Made by a program: the position numbers and the translations under genes. Positions 36,084 to 44,348 of a stretch of 64,000 bases of DNA are shown here, in pieces (position 1 is the stretch's first letter; every line of letters begins with the position of its first letter). The DNA lies in contig CAJUJN010000003.1 of the NCBI GenBank assembly GCA_910586775.1, forward strand, positions 1 to 64,000. The letters run 5' to 3'. Under the pieces are notes generated by a model. It did no database searches and was not told the origin of the DNA. It saw only the letters and a list, made by a program, of their open reading frames with translations. Origin of the DNA: an uncultured Acetatifactor sp. (GTDB lineage Bacteria; Bacillota; Clostridia; Lachnospirales; Lachnospiraceae).

Positions 36084-36323
36084 ATGAGATTGGACAAGTA
36101 CCTGAAAGTATCCAGGCTGATCAAGCGCCGCACTGTGGCAAATGAGGCCTGTGACGGCGGGCGCGTGATGATCAACGACAGGGTTGCGAAAGCTTCCGCC
36201 GAGGTGAAGCAGGGAGATATCATCACCATTTCCTTTGGAAATAAGGAAGTAAAGGTGGAAGTGCTTGATGTGCAGGAGACTGTGAAAAAGGATGAGGCGA
36301 AGGAGCTCTTCCGTTATTTGTAG
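36084..36323 (+). CDS. rqcP: S4-domain ribosome quality-control protein RqcP
   Basis: A 79-residue S4 RNA-binding protein (YabO in Bacillus). It binds stalled 50S subunits and helps RqcH add C-terminal tails to incomplete proteins. The S4 fold is clear: MRLDKYLKVSRLIKRRTVANEAC, GRVMINDRVAKASAEVK and GDIITISFG. Length and position before yabP match the conserved Firmicute order. A GGGGAGG site precedes the ATG. Confidence 0.92.
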   Translation: MRLDKYLKVSRLIKRRTVANEACDGGRVMINDRVAKASAEVKQGDIITISFGNKEVKVEVLDVQETVKKDEAKELFRYL

Positions 36324-36520
36324 GAGAGCGCTGTGCTTCGGGAGCGTCCTGTACTCGTTGAAGTGCTGTGCTTCAGGGGGGCATTATATGCTATGAGCGC
36401 CTTGTACACCGGGAATTACATCGCGGAAGGTCTTTTTGGCGCAATTCCTTCATATACTGATTCAAGGTGATATAAAAACTTGAGTGAGGCTGCACTGCGG
36501 CTTCAGGGATGGAGGGGCCT

Positions 36521-36808
36521 ATGGAAGACTTAAGCGGGAGTTCCCGTGTACATAAGGTGGTAATGACGAATCGGAGAAACTGCACGGTGAACGGTGTGAA
36601 CGATGTGCTTTCTTTCGATATCCATGAAATCCTGCTGGAGACAGAGCAGGGGATGCTGATGATCAAGGGAGACGACCTCCATGTCAGCAGGCTGACCCTG
36701 GAAAAGGGTGAGGTGGATATAGACGGCAAGATTGACAGCTTTACATATTCCGATGTGGCGAGCGCAGGGCATAAAAACGAATCACTGCTGAGCAGGCTGT
36801 TCCGGTGA
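36521..36808 (+). CDS. yabP: Sporulation protein YabP
   Basis: A 95-residue YabP/YqfC-family protein, made in the mother cell during sporulation in Bacillus. The family core is visible as NGVNDVLSFDIHEILLETEQGMLMIKG (here split over residues 24-50) and LEKGEVDIDGKI. GGAGGGG lies 6 bases upstream of the ATG at 36521. Its stop overlaps the yabQ start by four bases, indicating coupled translation. The 197 bp between rqcP and yabP hold no gene; a sporulation promoter is expected there but I could not assign one. Confidence 0.92.
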   Translation: MEDLSGSSRVHKVVMTNRRNCTVNGVNDVLSFDIHEILLETEQGMLMIKGDDLHVSRLTLEKGEVDIDGKIDSFTYSDVASAGHKNESLLSRLFR

Positions 36809-37275
36809 GTGTGGTAAGCGAAAATCAGTTCCTGCTGCATTCCCTGATCATGGGTGCATTTATCCTCTTTGTGTATGATATCCTGCGGATCATCCGGAGG
36901 GTAATTCCTCATGGCGGTTTCTGGGTTGCCGTGGAGGATCTGGCATTCTGGACTTATTGCGGTGCGGAAGTTTTCCTGCTGATGTACCATGAGAGTAACG
37001 GGACACTGCGGTGGTTCGCCGTCACCGGTGCCATGGCAGGGATGTTTCTATATAAAAAGCTGTTCAGCAGGCTGTTTGTAAAATATGTATCCCTGGGGCT
37101 GAGTAAGCTGCTGAAAGGAGTCGGCAGGATACTGAGGTGGCTGTTCAGACCAGTGGGCCTGGCCGGCAGGAAAGTCAGGAGAGGAACGAAGCACCTGATG
37201 GGGAGACAGAAGAGGTTCCTGAAAAACAGGTTGACGTATTTTCTGAAAGTGCTTAAAATAAATATGAAGGTATGA
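36805..37275 (+). CDS. yabQ: Spore cortex protein YabQ
   Basis: A 156-residue membrane protein with about four helices in its first 90 residues (LIMGAFILFVYDILRII, FWTYCGAEVFLLMY) and a basic C-terminal tail. YabQ localises to the forespore membrane and is needed for cortex formation in Bacillus. It starts at a GTG that overlaps the yabP stop (GTGA), so translation is coupled. A highly structured intergenic repeat follows before divIC. Confidence 0.9.
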   Translation: MSVVSENQFLLHSLIMGAFILFVYDILRIIRRVIPHGGFWVAVEDLAFWTYCGAEVFLLMYHESNGTLRWFAVTGAMAGMFLYKKLFSRLFVKYVSLGLSKLLKGVGRILRWLFRPVGLAGRKVRRGTKHLMGRQKRFLKNRLTYFLKVLKINMKV

Positions 37276-37297
37276 GATGGCTCAACGGGTACGCATG

Positions 37298-37501
37298 AAA
37301 TATTTCCATCTGTGCGGTTGGATGCTCATTCAAGCATTCAACCCACTCCTGCATTCGTAAAACTCGCGTTTGCGCGCTTCTGCATCTGCAGCCGCCTTTT
37401 GCTCATTTGGAAGTGGGCTGCTAATCCAATGGCTCGTCTGCATTGCAATAGCCTGCATGCAGACAAGCCATTGGATTGCAACCGCACAGGTGGAAATATT
37501 T
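37298..37501. repeat. Nested long inverted repeat between yabQ and divIC
   Basis: A ~204-bp region folds on itself at several levels. The outer arms of 23 bp (37298-37320 and 37479-37501) pair with one mismatch. The inner arms (37426-37447 and 37454-37474, core GTCTGCAT/ATGCAGAC) form a second hairpin, and CCCACT/AGTGGG gives a third pairing. No open frame of interest lies inside. It could be a MITE-like element or a structured leader of the divIC transcript. Confidence 0.75.
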
Positions 37502-37560
37502 TATATGGAAGTTTGAGTTTGTGTCCGAAATTCGGGCTGAGACAAGAATGGAGACTGAGT

Positions 37561-37872
37561 ATGGCGAGAAGAAAACGTGTTGCGTACCGTAAGAGGGTAC
37601 AGAATCGTTTCAGTATGTTTCTGGTGACGCTGGTAGTAGTACTGATTTTGATCCTGGTACAGATGGGGAGCCTTCAGCTGCGGCGCAAGATTGATGTGAA
37701 GGCAGCGGAAGCGGCATCTCTGGAAGCACAGATTGAGGCGGAATTGAGACGCCAACAGGAGATAGCGAATTTTGGCAAGGAAGTCCAGACCAAGGGTTAT
37801 ATTGAAAATGTGGCCAGAGAGAAACTGGGACTGGTTTATGAAGATGAGATTCTTTTTAAAGAGAAGGATTAG
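37561..37872 (+). CDS. divIC: FtsB/DivIC-family septum formation protein
   Basis: A 103-residue single-pass division protein. It has a basic cytoplasmic N-terminus (MARRKRVAYRKRV), one helix (about residues 20-38), and an extracytoplasmic coiled coil (about 40-75) with the conserved GYIENVAREKLGLVYEDEILF end. It bridges FtsL and the septal wall machinery. The position between yabQ and spoIIE matches Bacillus. The upstream leader carries a large inverted repeat; a terminator follows at once. Confidence 0.9.
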   Translation: MARRKRVAYRKRVQNRFSMFLVTLVVVLILILVQMGSLQLRRKIDVKAAEAASLEAQIEAELRRQQEIANFGKEVQTKGYIENVAREKLGLVYEDEILFKEKD

Positions 37873-37900
37873 GCGGGAGCATGAGGCTTCCGCTTTTTTT
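37873..37900 (+). terminator. Rho-independent terminator of divIC
   Basis: GCGGGAGC (37873-37880) pairs with GCTTCCGC (37886-37893) and is followed by seven T. It begins directly after the divIC stop codon and isolates the spoIIE promoter. Confidence 0.85.
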
Positions 37901-37966
37901 GTCGCAAAACTTTAGGGGGAGAGCAACGCGTTTTTGACAAAAAAAGTTTTTATCCGTTTCTATAAT
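37900..37966 (+). promoter_or_regulatory. Spo0A-type promoter of spoIIE with a 21-bp spacer
   Basis: Perfect TTGACA (37934-37939) and TATAAT (37961-37966) boxes are 21 bp apart instead of 17. In Bacillus subtilis, spoIIE and spoIIG use such overlong spacers and are switched on by phosphorylated Spo0A. Two 0A-box-like sites fit: TGTCGCA (37900-37906) and, on the other strand over the -35 box, TGTCAAA (37939-37933), 33 bp apart. Confidence 0.7.
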
Positions 37967-38010
37967 GGTACTGCTGTGCAAGAGATGGCAGCGGAAAGGG
38001 GTGCTTTGGC

Positions 38011-39189
38011 GTGATGAGACGCAAAGGGGAGGAAAAGGAGCTGCAGACGGCACAGGTGTCTGATCTGTGCAGGCGCAGGCTGTTAAGTTATGCGGACAGC
38101 TTTTATGAATTGGCAAGGAGTTATGATGAAGAATTTGAGCCGGAACAGGAGAGCCGGGAAACCGTCCTGATGGAGAGGAGACTATGGGAGAACAGGCAGG
38201 TTATCAGCGGGCATCTGACGGAAATGGCGAAGATTATGACAGAGGCAGCCAGCGAGGTACTGGTTTTCTGGCCCATGGAAGGAAAGAAGAGGAGGCGTCT
38301 GACACAGGCGCTGTCGGAGGAGGGCATTGAGGTGGAAGGCGCCTGTTATCTGCCGAGGGACGACGGCAGACAGGCGATTGTGCTGACTATGTATACGCGC
38401 AGGGGGGCGAAAGTGTCTGTGGAGGATGCGGCCGACATGATATCCGTATTGCTGGACAGGCGGCTGGCGCCTTCCGTGACTAGCCCCAGTGTGGTGGAGA
38501 CGGCGCCTCAGAGCTTTGTTCTGGAGGAAGAGGCTGCTTTTCTGGTGCTGACGGGTTTTTCCAGGGCAGTGAAAGAGGGAGAGGACATCTCCGGGGATAA
38601 TTACGCGGTGGTGGAGGCGGAGAAAGGAAGAGTGACGGTGATGCTGTCCGACGGCACGGGCTCCGGAGAGAAAGCGGGCAGAGACAGCGAGCGGGTTCTG
38701 GACCTGATGGAAAAAATGCTGGAGGCGGGATATGGAACCGACACTGCTGTCAATATGGTAAATACAGCTTTGTTTGCATCAGGGGAAGATGCGAACCATC
38801 CCACTCTGGACATCTGCGATATCGATTTGTATCAGGGAAGCTGCCAGATGAGGAAGATTGGAGGCGCAGCTACTTTTCTGAAGCGCGGTCAGGAGGTGGA
38901 ACAGCTGATGACGGGAAATCTGCCGTTGGGAATCTTCGGACAGGTGGAGGCCCAGCCGCTGTATCGGCAGCTGCAGGACGGGGATTATCTGATTATGGTT
39001 TCGGACGGGGTGGTGGATGCCTTCGGCGGGGAGGATTATGAAAATACCATTATGAGTATCATTGCCGGGCTGCAGGAGCACAATCCGGGGGAATTGTCGG
39101 ACAGGCTGCTGCAGATTGCCATTCATGCCAGCGGGGGGCATATTTATGATGACATGACCATCGGAGTAATCGGAATCTGGGAGACGTGA
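38011..39189 (+). CDS. spoIIE: SpoIIE-type PP2C phosphatase, short form without membrane domain
   Basis: A 392-residue protein matching the C-terminal half of SpoIIE, the phosphatase that dephosphorylates SpoIIAA and activates sigma-F in the forespore. The PP2C domain spans about 190-390 with SGDNYAVVEAEKG, MLSDGTGSG, MVSDGVVDAFG and DDMTIGVIGIW carrying the metal-binding Asp residues. The preceding region (about 25-185) resembles the SpoIIE oligomerisation/regulatory domain. Bacillus SpoIIE is about 827 residues with ten N-terminal helices; none are here, and the terminator and promoter just upstream leave no room for them. Position between divIC and tilS supports identity. Starts are GTG 38011 or ATG 38014. 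Confidence 0.85.
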   Translation: MMRRKGEEKELQTAQVSDLCRRRLLSYADSFYELARSYDEEFEPEQESRETVLMERRLWENRQVISGHLTEMAKIMTEAASEVLVFWPMEGKKRRRLTQALSEEGIEVEGACYLPRDDGRQAIVLTMYTRRGAKVSVEDAADMISVLLDRRLAPSVTSPSVVETAPQSFVLEEEAAFLVLTGFSRAVKEGEDISGDNYAVVEAEKGRVTVMLSDGTGSGEKAGRDSERVLDLMEKMLEAGYGTDTAVNMVNTALFASGEDANHPTLDICDIDLYQGSCQMRKIGGAATFLKRGQEVEQLMTGNLPLGIFGQVEAQPLYRQLQDGDYLIMVSDGVVDAFGGEDYENTIMSIIAGLQEHNPGELSDRLLQIAIHASGGHIYDDMTIGVIGIWET

Positions 39190-39476
39190 GGCCGTGAAGG
39201 ATTTTTTGCGAGGCGTACTCCGGCATAAAAAATTCCTGCGAAAACGTCATGTTTCAGATTTTTTCAGGTATACAGGCTCGTGGTATTTCGGGAAGCACAA
39301 TCAGGTATCGAGGCTGAGTGCGCTCATTTTGGCGCCCGCAATCTCGGGATTCTCGTGGAAAGTGCGCATGAAAACGCCTCTCGGCGGCCGAGTGAACAGT
39401 AACTGAATTTTACGGTGAATTTAACGATTAACGCACAATGGTTGACTTTTACAGGTTTTTGAGATAACATAAGGTC

Positions 39477-41483
39477 ATGGATATCAGAGGAAAAACCGAC
39501 ACGAATGTCATAAATGAGACTGTTAAGGATAAAATTGTTGATGATAAGGTTCTGGATGGTAAGGCTGTCAGGGATAACTTTACCATCAGGAAAAAGGTAT
39601 TCGCATACATGGAGGAACATCGTATGCTGAAAGCCCATGACAGGGTGGTTGTGGGTGTATCAGGAGGGGCGGACTCGGTCTGCCTTTTTCTGTTGCTGTC
39701 GGAGTATGCAAAGCGGGTCCCGCTGTCCCTGGCGGTGGTGCATGTCAATCATGGCATACGCAGGGAGGCCGGGGAGGATGCCCGGTTTGTGGAAGAACTG
39801 TGCCGGGAGAGGGGAATTTCCTTTTTTCTGGTGGAGGAGAATGTGAGGGAGCTGGCGTCACGGGAAGGATACTCGGAGGAAGATGCGGGACGGCGGGTAC
39901 GGTATGATGCATTTTTCAGGACGGCGGAGCGCCTTGGCGGAGCCAGGATTGCGGTGGCGCACAACAGCAACGATAATGCGGAGACCATGCTGTTCCATCT
40001 GTTCCGGGGAAGCGGCCTGCAGGGATTAAGCGGAATCGCGCCGGTGCGGGGAGATATTATAAGGCCCATTCTGTGCCTGGAGCGGCGGGAAGTGGAAGCG
40101 TATCTGAGGAGCGTTTCCGCCAAATGGTGCCGCGACATCACGAATGAGGGGGATGATTACAGGCGCAATCGAATCCGGCATCATATTCTGCCCTATGCGG
40201 AGGAGTCGGTGGCATCCGGAGCCGTGGAGCATATGGGGCGGACTGCGGAGCTGCTGCGGGAGACGGAGGATTATCTTGAAATCCGGACGCGGGAAGCTTT
40301 TGCGAAGTGCGTGGAGGCCATTTCGGAGAAGAGAAGCGGAAATGTACCCTTTCCGGGCGGCAACAGGGCAGAAGAGACCGCCAGAGGCATGGATGCAGTC
40401 TGCCAGCAGGGAAAACGGGAAGCGGAGAACAGGGGCTGCGGTTTCTGTGAGGCAGCAGGAGAGGACATGGGCGGGACAGGAGAGCCGGATGTAAGCCGTA
40501 CGATGCAGATGGAGAGATGCCTGAATACGGCCGGCAGGCTCCGGACAGGAGAGCCGGATGTGAGCCGCATGCTGAATGTGGAGAGAAATCCGGCGGATAA
40601 AGGGGGATTTCGAATAGATATAGCGTATTTTAATCGGAATCATACGGTATTGCGGAAGCGAATTCTGCTGAAGCTGTTAAACGGATTATCGCCCACAGGG
40701 AAAGACATTTCGGCGGTGCATGTGGCGGATACGCTGGAGCTGTTTGAAAAAGAGGGGAACAGGAGCGTCAGTCTTCCGTTTGGAATCACGGCACGGAGAC
40801 AGTACGGAAGCGTATATTTGGAGCGCATGGAAGGGGGGCTTTTTTCGGGAAAGTACTCTGCAGCGGAAGGTGGGGGAGAGAAGCTGCCCGGGGGGAATGC
40901 CGGAAGACGGCAGCCCGCAGCAGGAGTTGCGTCACCGGAGAACGAACTGCCGCAAAGGAGGGCCGCTAAAGGGGATATCGAAATTTCAGGAAATACAGCC
41001 GGCGGCGGTACCTGGCGGGAGCAGCCTCTGGCTGTCGCTTTAGGAAATGAAATATTTCAGGCACCCTCTGTTTACGAGTTGGGAGACTGGGGAAAAATAG
41101 AATTTACGGGAATTTTTATAAAAAAAGGTCAGGAAGTTCCCATAAAACGGTATACGAAATGGTTTGATTATGATAAAATAAAAGAATGTGTAGTGATTCG
41201 GTCCCGATGTCAGGGAGACTATCTCACAATAGCGGACAAAACAGGAAATAAAATACGAAAATCCGTAAAAAAATACATGGTAACGGAAAAGATTCCGAGG
41301 CAGATTCGGGATGAGATACCGCTGTTGGCCGCCGGCAGCCATGTGCTTTGGCTGACAGGCTGGCGGATCAGCGAGGCTTTTAAAGTGGATGGAGATACGG
41401 AACGAATATTGCAAGTGAAGCTTTTGGGGGCGGAATTCTGCGAAGATAAAGAAACGGAGGAGAAAGATGGCGGAGAGCATTAA
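39477..41483 (+). CDS. tilS: tRNA(Ile)-lysidine synthetase, enlarged
   Basis: This enzyme converts the wobble C of tRNA-Ile(CAU) to lysidine so that it reads AUA. The PP-loop SGGADS is at residues 62-67, followed by VVHVNHGIR, AVAHNSNDNAETMLF and RPIL. The C-terminal tRNA-binding part (GDYLTI, then VTEKIPRQIRDEIPLLA) is present. At 668 residues it is about 200 longer than usual. The excess is in two low-complexity stretches (about 275-380 and 460-520). The first contains a duplicated segment TGEPDVSR with similar flanks. An N-terminal extension of about 35 residues precedes the usual start; AAGG lies before the ATG. It overlaps hpt by 17 bp. Confidence 0.93.
   Translation: MDIRGKTDTNVINETVKDKIVDDKVLDGKAVRDNFTIRKKVFAYMEEHRMLKAHDRVVVGVSGGADSVCLFLLLSEYAKRVPLSLAVVHVNHGIRREAGEDARFVEELCRERGISFFLVEENVRELASREGYSEEDAGRRVRYDAFFRTAERLGGARIAVAHNSNDNAETMLFHLFRGSGLQGLSGIAPVRGDIIRPILCLERREVEAYLRSVSAKWCRDITNEGDDYRRNRIRHHILPYAEESVASGAVEHMGRTAELLRETEDYLEIRTREAFAKCVEAISEKRSGNVPFPGGNRAEETARGMDAVCQQGKREAENRGCGFCEAAGEDMGGTGEPDVSRTMQMERCLNTAGRLRTGEPDVSRMLNVERNPADKGGFRIDIAYFNRNHTVLRKRILLKLLNGLSPTGKDISAVHVADTLELFEKEGNRSVSLPFGITARRQYGSVYLERMEGGLFSGKYSAAEGGGEKLPGGNAGRRQPAAGVASPENELPQRRAAKGDIEISGNTAGGGTWREQPLAVALGNEIFQAPSVYELGDWGKIEFTGIFIKKGQEVPIKRYTKWFDYDKIKECVVIRSRCQGDYLTIADKTGNKIRKSVKKYMVTEKIPRQIRDEIPLLAAGSHVLWLTGWRISEAFKVDGDTERILQVKLLGAEFCEDKETEEKDGGEH
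40484..40586 (+). repeat. Direct repeat inside tilS
   Basis: GACAGGAGAGCCGGATGT occurs at about 40484 and again about 61 bp later, each followed by related sequence ending TGGAGAG. It encodes the repeated TGEPDVSR in the extra loop of TilS and reflects a local duplication. Confidence 0.7.
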
Positions 41484-41994
41484 GGTACTTTTGACGGAAG
41501 AGGAAGTAGATGCGAAGATTCAGATGATTGGGGACCAGATCAGCAAGGATTACGCGGGAAAAGAAGTGCATCTGATCTGCGTGCTGAAGGGCGGAAGCTT
41601 TTTCATGTGTGAGCTTGCAAAACGGATTACGGTGCCGGTATCACTGGACTTCATGGCGGTGTCCAGCTACGGAAGCGGCACCACATCCGGCGGTGTAGTC
41701 AAGATTGTAAAAGACCTGGATGAACCCATCAAGGGTAAGGATGTGCTTGTGGTGGAGGATATCGTGGACAGCGGCAGGACGCTCAGCTATCTGCTGGAGA
41801 TGCTCTGGGCGAGAGGGCCGGAGTCTCTGCGCCTGTGTACGCTGCTTGACAAGCCGGAGAGACGGGTTGTGGATGTGGATGTAGACTATACGGGATTTCA
41901 GATTCCAGACGAATTTGTGGTGGGATATGGACTGGATTACGATCAGAGATACCGTAATCTGCCCTATATCGGAGTGGTGGAATTTCAAGGCTGA
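41467..41994 (+). CDS. hpt: Hypoxanthine phosphoribosyltransferase
   Basis: A 175-residue purine-salvage enzyme forming IMP or GMP from base and PRPP. The PRPP loop VVEDIVDSGRT lies at about residues 95-105, with LKGGSFF earlier and the hood region SYGSGTTSGG. Length is typical. It starts inside the end of tilS (17-bp overlap) behind GGAGGAG, so the two are translationally linked. The tilS-hpt-ftsH order is the same as in Bacillus subtilis, where TilS and HprT are also reported to act together on ftsH expression. Confidence 0.95.
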   Translation: MAESIKVLLTEEEVDAKIQMIGDQISKDYAGKEVHLICVLKGGSFFMCELAKRITVPVSLDFMAVSSYGSGTTSGGVVKIVKDLDEPIKGKDVLVVEDIVDSGRTLSYLLEMLWARGPESLRLCTLLDKPERRVVDVDVDYTGFQIPDEFVVGYGLDYDQRYRNLPYIGVVEFQG

Positions 41995-42071
41995 GGGCGA
42001 AATATGCGGGGCGGCATTCGGGATGTTTGGCAAATGCTTTTGAACGTGAATATAAATAGGAGGCTTGCAAG

Positions 42072-43931
42072 TTGAGGCAGAACAGTAGAGGTTTTAATTC
42101 ATATTTTCTTTTTATCATCCTGCTGCTGATGGGAGTGGCGGTGCTGGCGACTTTGAACGGGGCGGATGATGATTACACCCGGGAGGAGTTCATCAGTGAC
42201 ATGGAAGCCGGAAGAGTCCAGGAAGTCATTGTCAATCCCAACAGCGAGGTCCCCACGGGATATCTGAGGGTGGAACTGGTAAACGGCGTCGACATGAAGC
42301 TGTATGTGACGGATATCGGGGAGGCGGAGGCATTGGTGCGCTCCTATGGGTTTGACCCGCTGGTGCGGGATGTGCCCAGGGAAGGCTGGGTATTGACCAC
42401 TCTGGTTCCCATGCTGATCGTGCTGGCCGTGGGTGTGTTCCTGTTTATGATGGTCAATGCCCAGAACGCCGGGGGAAACAACGGCAAGATGATGAATTTC
42501 GGCAAGAGCCGCGCCAGACTGTCCATGGGTGATAAGAATATTACTTTTGAACAGGTAGCGGGTCTGAGAGAAGAGAAAGAGGAGCTGGAAGAAATCGTTG
42601 ACTTCCTGAGGGAGCCCGGAAAGTACACGAAAGTGGGCGCCAGGATCCCCAAGGGCGTTCTGCTGGAGGGCCCGCCCGGAACGGGTAAGACGCTGCTGGC
42701 CAAGGCGGTGGCAGGAGAAGCGGGAGTTCCTTTCTTCAGTATATCCGGTTCCGATTTCGTGGAAATGTTTGTGGGTGTGGGCGCTTCCCGCGTACGGGAT
42801 TTGTTCGAAGAAGCAAAGAAAAATTCACCGTGTATCGTATTTATCGACGAGATTGATGCAGTGGCGAGGCGGCGCGGCACCGGTATGGGCGGCGGTCATG
42901 ACGAGCGTGAGCAGACACTGAACCAGCTGTTGGTGGAGATGGACGGCTTCGGGGTCAATGAGGGCATTATCGTCATGGCGGCCACCAACAGGGTGGATAT
43001 TCTGGACCCCGCAATCCTGCGTCCCGGACGTTTCGACAGAAAGGTGGCGGTAGGCACGCCGGATGTCAGCGGAAGAGAGGATATCCTGAAGGTGCATTCC
43101 AAAAACAAGCCTCTGGCCGAGGATGTGGACCTGAAGCAGGTGGCACAGACCACAGCCGGCTTTACGGGCGCGGATTTGGAGAACCTGATGAACGAAGCGG
43201 CCATCAATGCCGCGAAGCAGGGAAAGGGCTTTGTGGTACAGGAAGATATCAGGAAGGCCTTCGTCAAGGTGGGTATCGGTGCGGAGAAGAAGAGCAGAGT
43301 CATTTCCGACAAGGAGAAGCGGATTACGGCTTATCATGAGGCAGGGCATGCCATACTGTTCCATGTGCTGCCGGATGTGGGGCCTGTCTATACCGTTTCC
43401 ATCATTCCCACGGGAGCAGGCGCCGCGGGCTATACCATGCCGCTGCCGGAGAAGGATGAAATGTTCATGACCAAAGGGCAGATGCTGCAGCATATCATGG
43501 TTTCCCTGGGCGGAAGGATCGCGGAGGAGATTATTTTCAAGGATATCACTACGGGCGCTTCCAGCGATATCAAGAAGGCCACCAAGGTGGCCCGCCGGAT
43601 GGTGACCCGTTTCGGTATGTCGGAAAATATCGGCGTAATCTGCTATGACGATGATGACGACGAAGTGTTCATTGGTCGTGATTTGGCTCATACAAAGAGC
43701 CACAGCGAGTCCATAGCCGGCGAGATTGACAGAGAAGTGAAGGCGATTATCGACGAATGTTATGAAAAAGCCAGAAGCATAATCCTTGAGAAGGAAAATG
43801 TGCTTCATACCTGTGCCCGGCTGCTGCTGCAGAAGGAGAAGATAGGGCGGGAAGAGTTCGAAGCGCTTTTTGCGGCGGATGGATTGGCGCAGAAAGACGG
43901 TGTCAGCACGTTTGATGAACTTCTGCAATAG
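42072..43931 (+). CDS. ftsH: ATP-dependent membrane zinc protease FtsH
   Basis: A 619-residue hexameric AAA+ protease that removes damaged membrane and some regulatory proteins. Two helices (about 10-28 and 105-125) flank an extracytoplasmic domain. The AAA module has Walker A GPPGTGKT (200-207), Walker B VFIDEIDA and the second region of homology ATNRVDILDPAILRPGRFDR. The zinc site HEAGH is at 422-426, with the third ligand Asp in SSDIKKAT. It starts with TTG behind AGGAGG. The sequence DDDDDE near 532 is an unusually acidic run. The last gene of its cluster. Confidence 0.96.
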   Translation: MRQNSRGFNSYFLFIILLLMGVAVLATLNGADDDYTREEFISDMEAGRVQEVIVNPNSEVPTGYLRVELVNGVDMKLYVTDIGEAEALVRSYGFDPLVRDVPREGWVLTTLVPMLIVLAVGVFLFMMVNAQNAGGNNGKMMNFGKSRARLSMGDKNITFEQVAGLREEKEELEEIVDFLREPGKYTKVGARIPKGVLLEGPPGTGKTLLAKAVAGEAGVPFFSISGSDFVEMFVGVGASRVRDLFEEAKKNSPCIVFIDEIDAVARRRGTGMGGGHDEREQTLNQLLVEMDGFGVNEGIIVMAATNRVDILDPAILRPGRFDRKVAVGTPDVSGREDILKVHSKNKPLAEDVDLKQVAQTTAGFTGADLENLMNEAAINAAKQGKGFVVQEDIRKAFVKVGIGAEKKSRVISDKEKRITAYHEAGHAILFHVLPDVGPVYTVSIIPTGAGAAGYTMPLPEKDEMFMTKGQMLQHIMVSLGGRIAEEIIFKDITTGASSDIKKATKVARRMVTRFGMSENIGVICYDDDDDEVFIGRDLAHTKSHSESIAGEIDREVKAIIDECYEKARSIILEKENVLHTCARLLLQKEKIGREEFEALFAADGLAQKDGVSTFDELLQ

Positions 43932-44087
43932 GCTTTGAGCGCTTCATGCAGGACATGATATGTCAAAGAGGGCGCTCTTTGCGCGGTATTTGATTATGGA
44001 AGCTGTACTTGATTTCTATGACATGGGCAGAATGCACAAAAAAGAAAATGATTTTTTGTCAATTTTGTTATTTTTGAGAATAGCCAG

Positions 44088-44206
44088 ATTGGGGTTTAAA
44101 TGGTATTATAATACTCGTAACCCCCAATACATTATATAGTTTTTTGCTATACCCCATAAGAAATACCTTCTCTGAAAAGGACAGTCACCCCATGGCTGTC
44201 CTTTTT
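44088..44206 (+). ncRNA. Candidate small RNA with strong terminator
   Basis: Within the 417-bp gene-free region after ftsH there is a perfect TATAAT box (44107-44112), but no clear -35 box. An inverted repeat ATTGGGG...CCCCAAT (44088-44094/44122-44128) surrounds it. A short hairpin TATAG/CTATA (44135-44151) and a strong terminator (44175-44206) follow. A transcript of about 90 bases with no open frame could result. No known RNA family is recognised. The stretch 43932-44087 holds only an AT-rich sequence, and 44207-44348 shows nothing. Confidence 0.35.
44175..44206 (+). terminator. Rho-independent terminator
   Basis: AAAAGGACAG (44175-44184) pairs with CTGTCCTTTT (44196-44205) around an 11-base loop, with a T tract. 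It may end ftsH read-through or the candidate small RNA, and with its A tract it can also act on the opposite strand. Confidence 0.85.
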
Positions 44207-44348
44207 ATTTCAAGAAAATTTTCGGTGCCATCAGTATTTTATGATATATAGAATTCGGGGCAGGACCGCATACGCTGAAGGCATATATCATGATTTACGG
44301 GACTATTGAATATATTGCATAATCACTTGTCCGATTTACATATGGCAG

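Noticed and set aside
39194..39406. 70-codon frame between spoIIE and tilS
   Set aside because: No convincing family features and unusual composition; the 287-bp gap is better read as intergenic, with an imperfect AT-rich inverted repeat at 39194-39237.
39442..39470. TTGACT/TAACAT as a tilS promoter
   Set aside because: The -10 box would lie only 7 bases before the start codon, over the ribosome site, so it is not reported as a feature.
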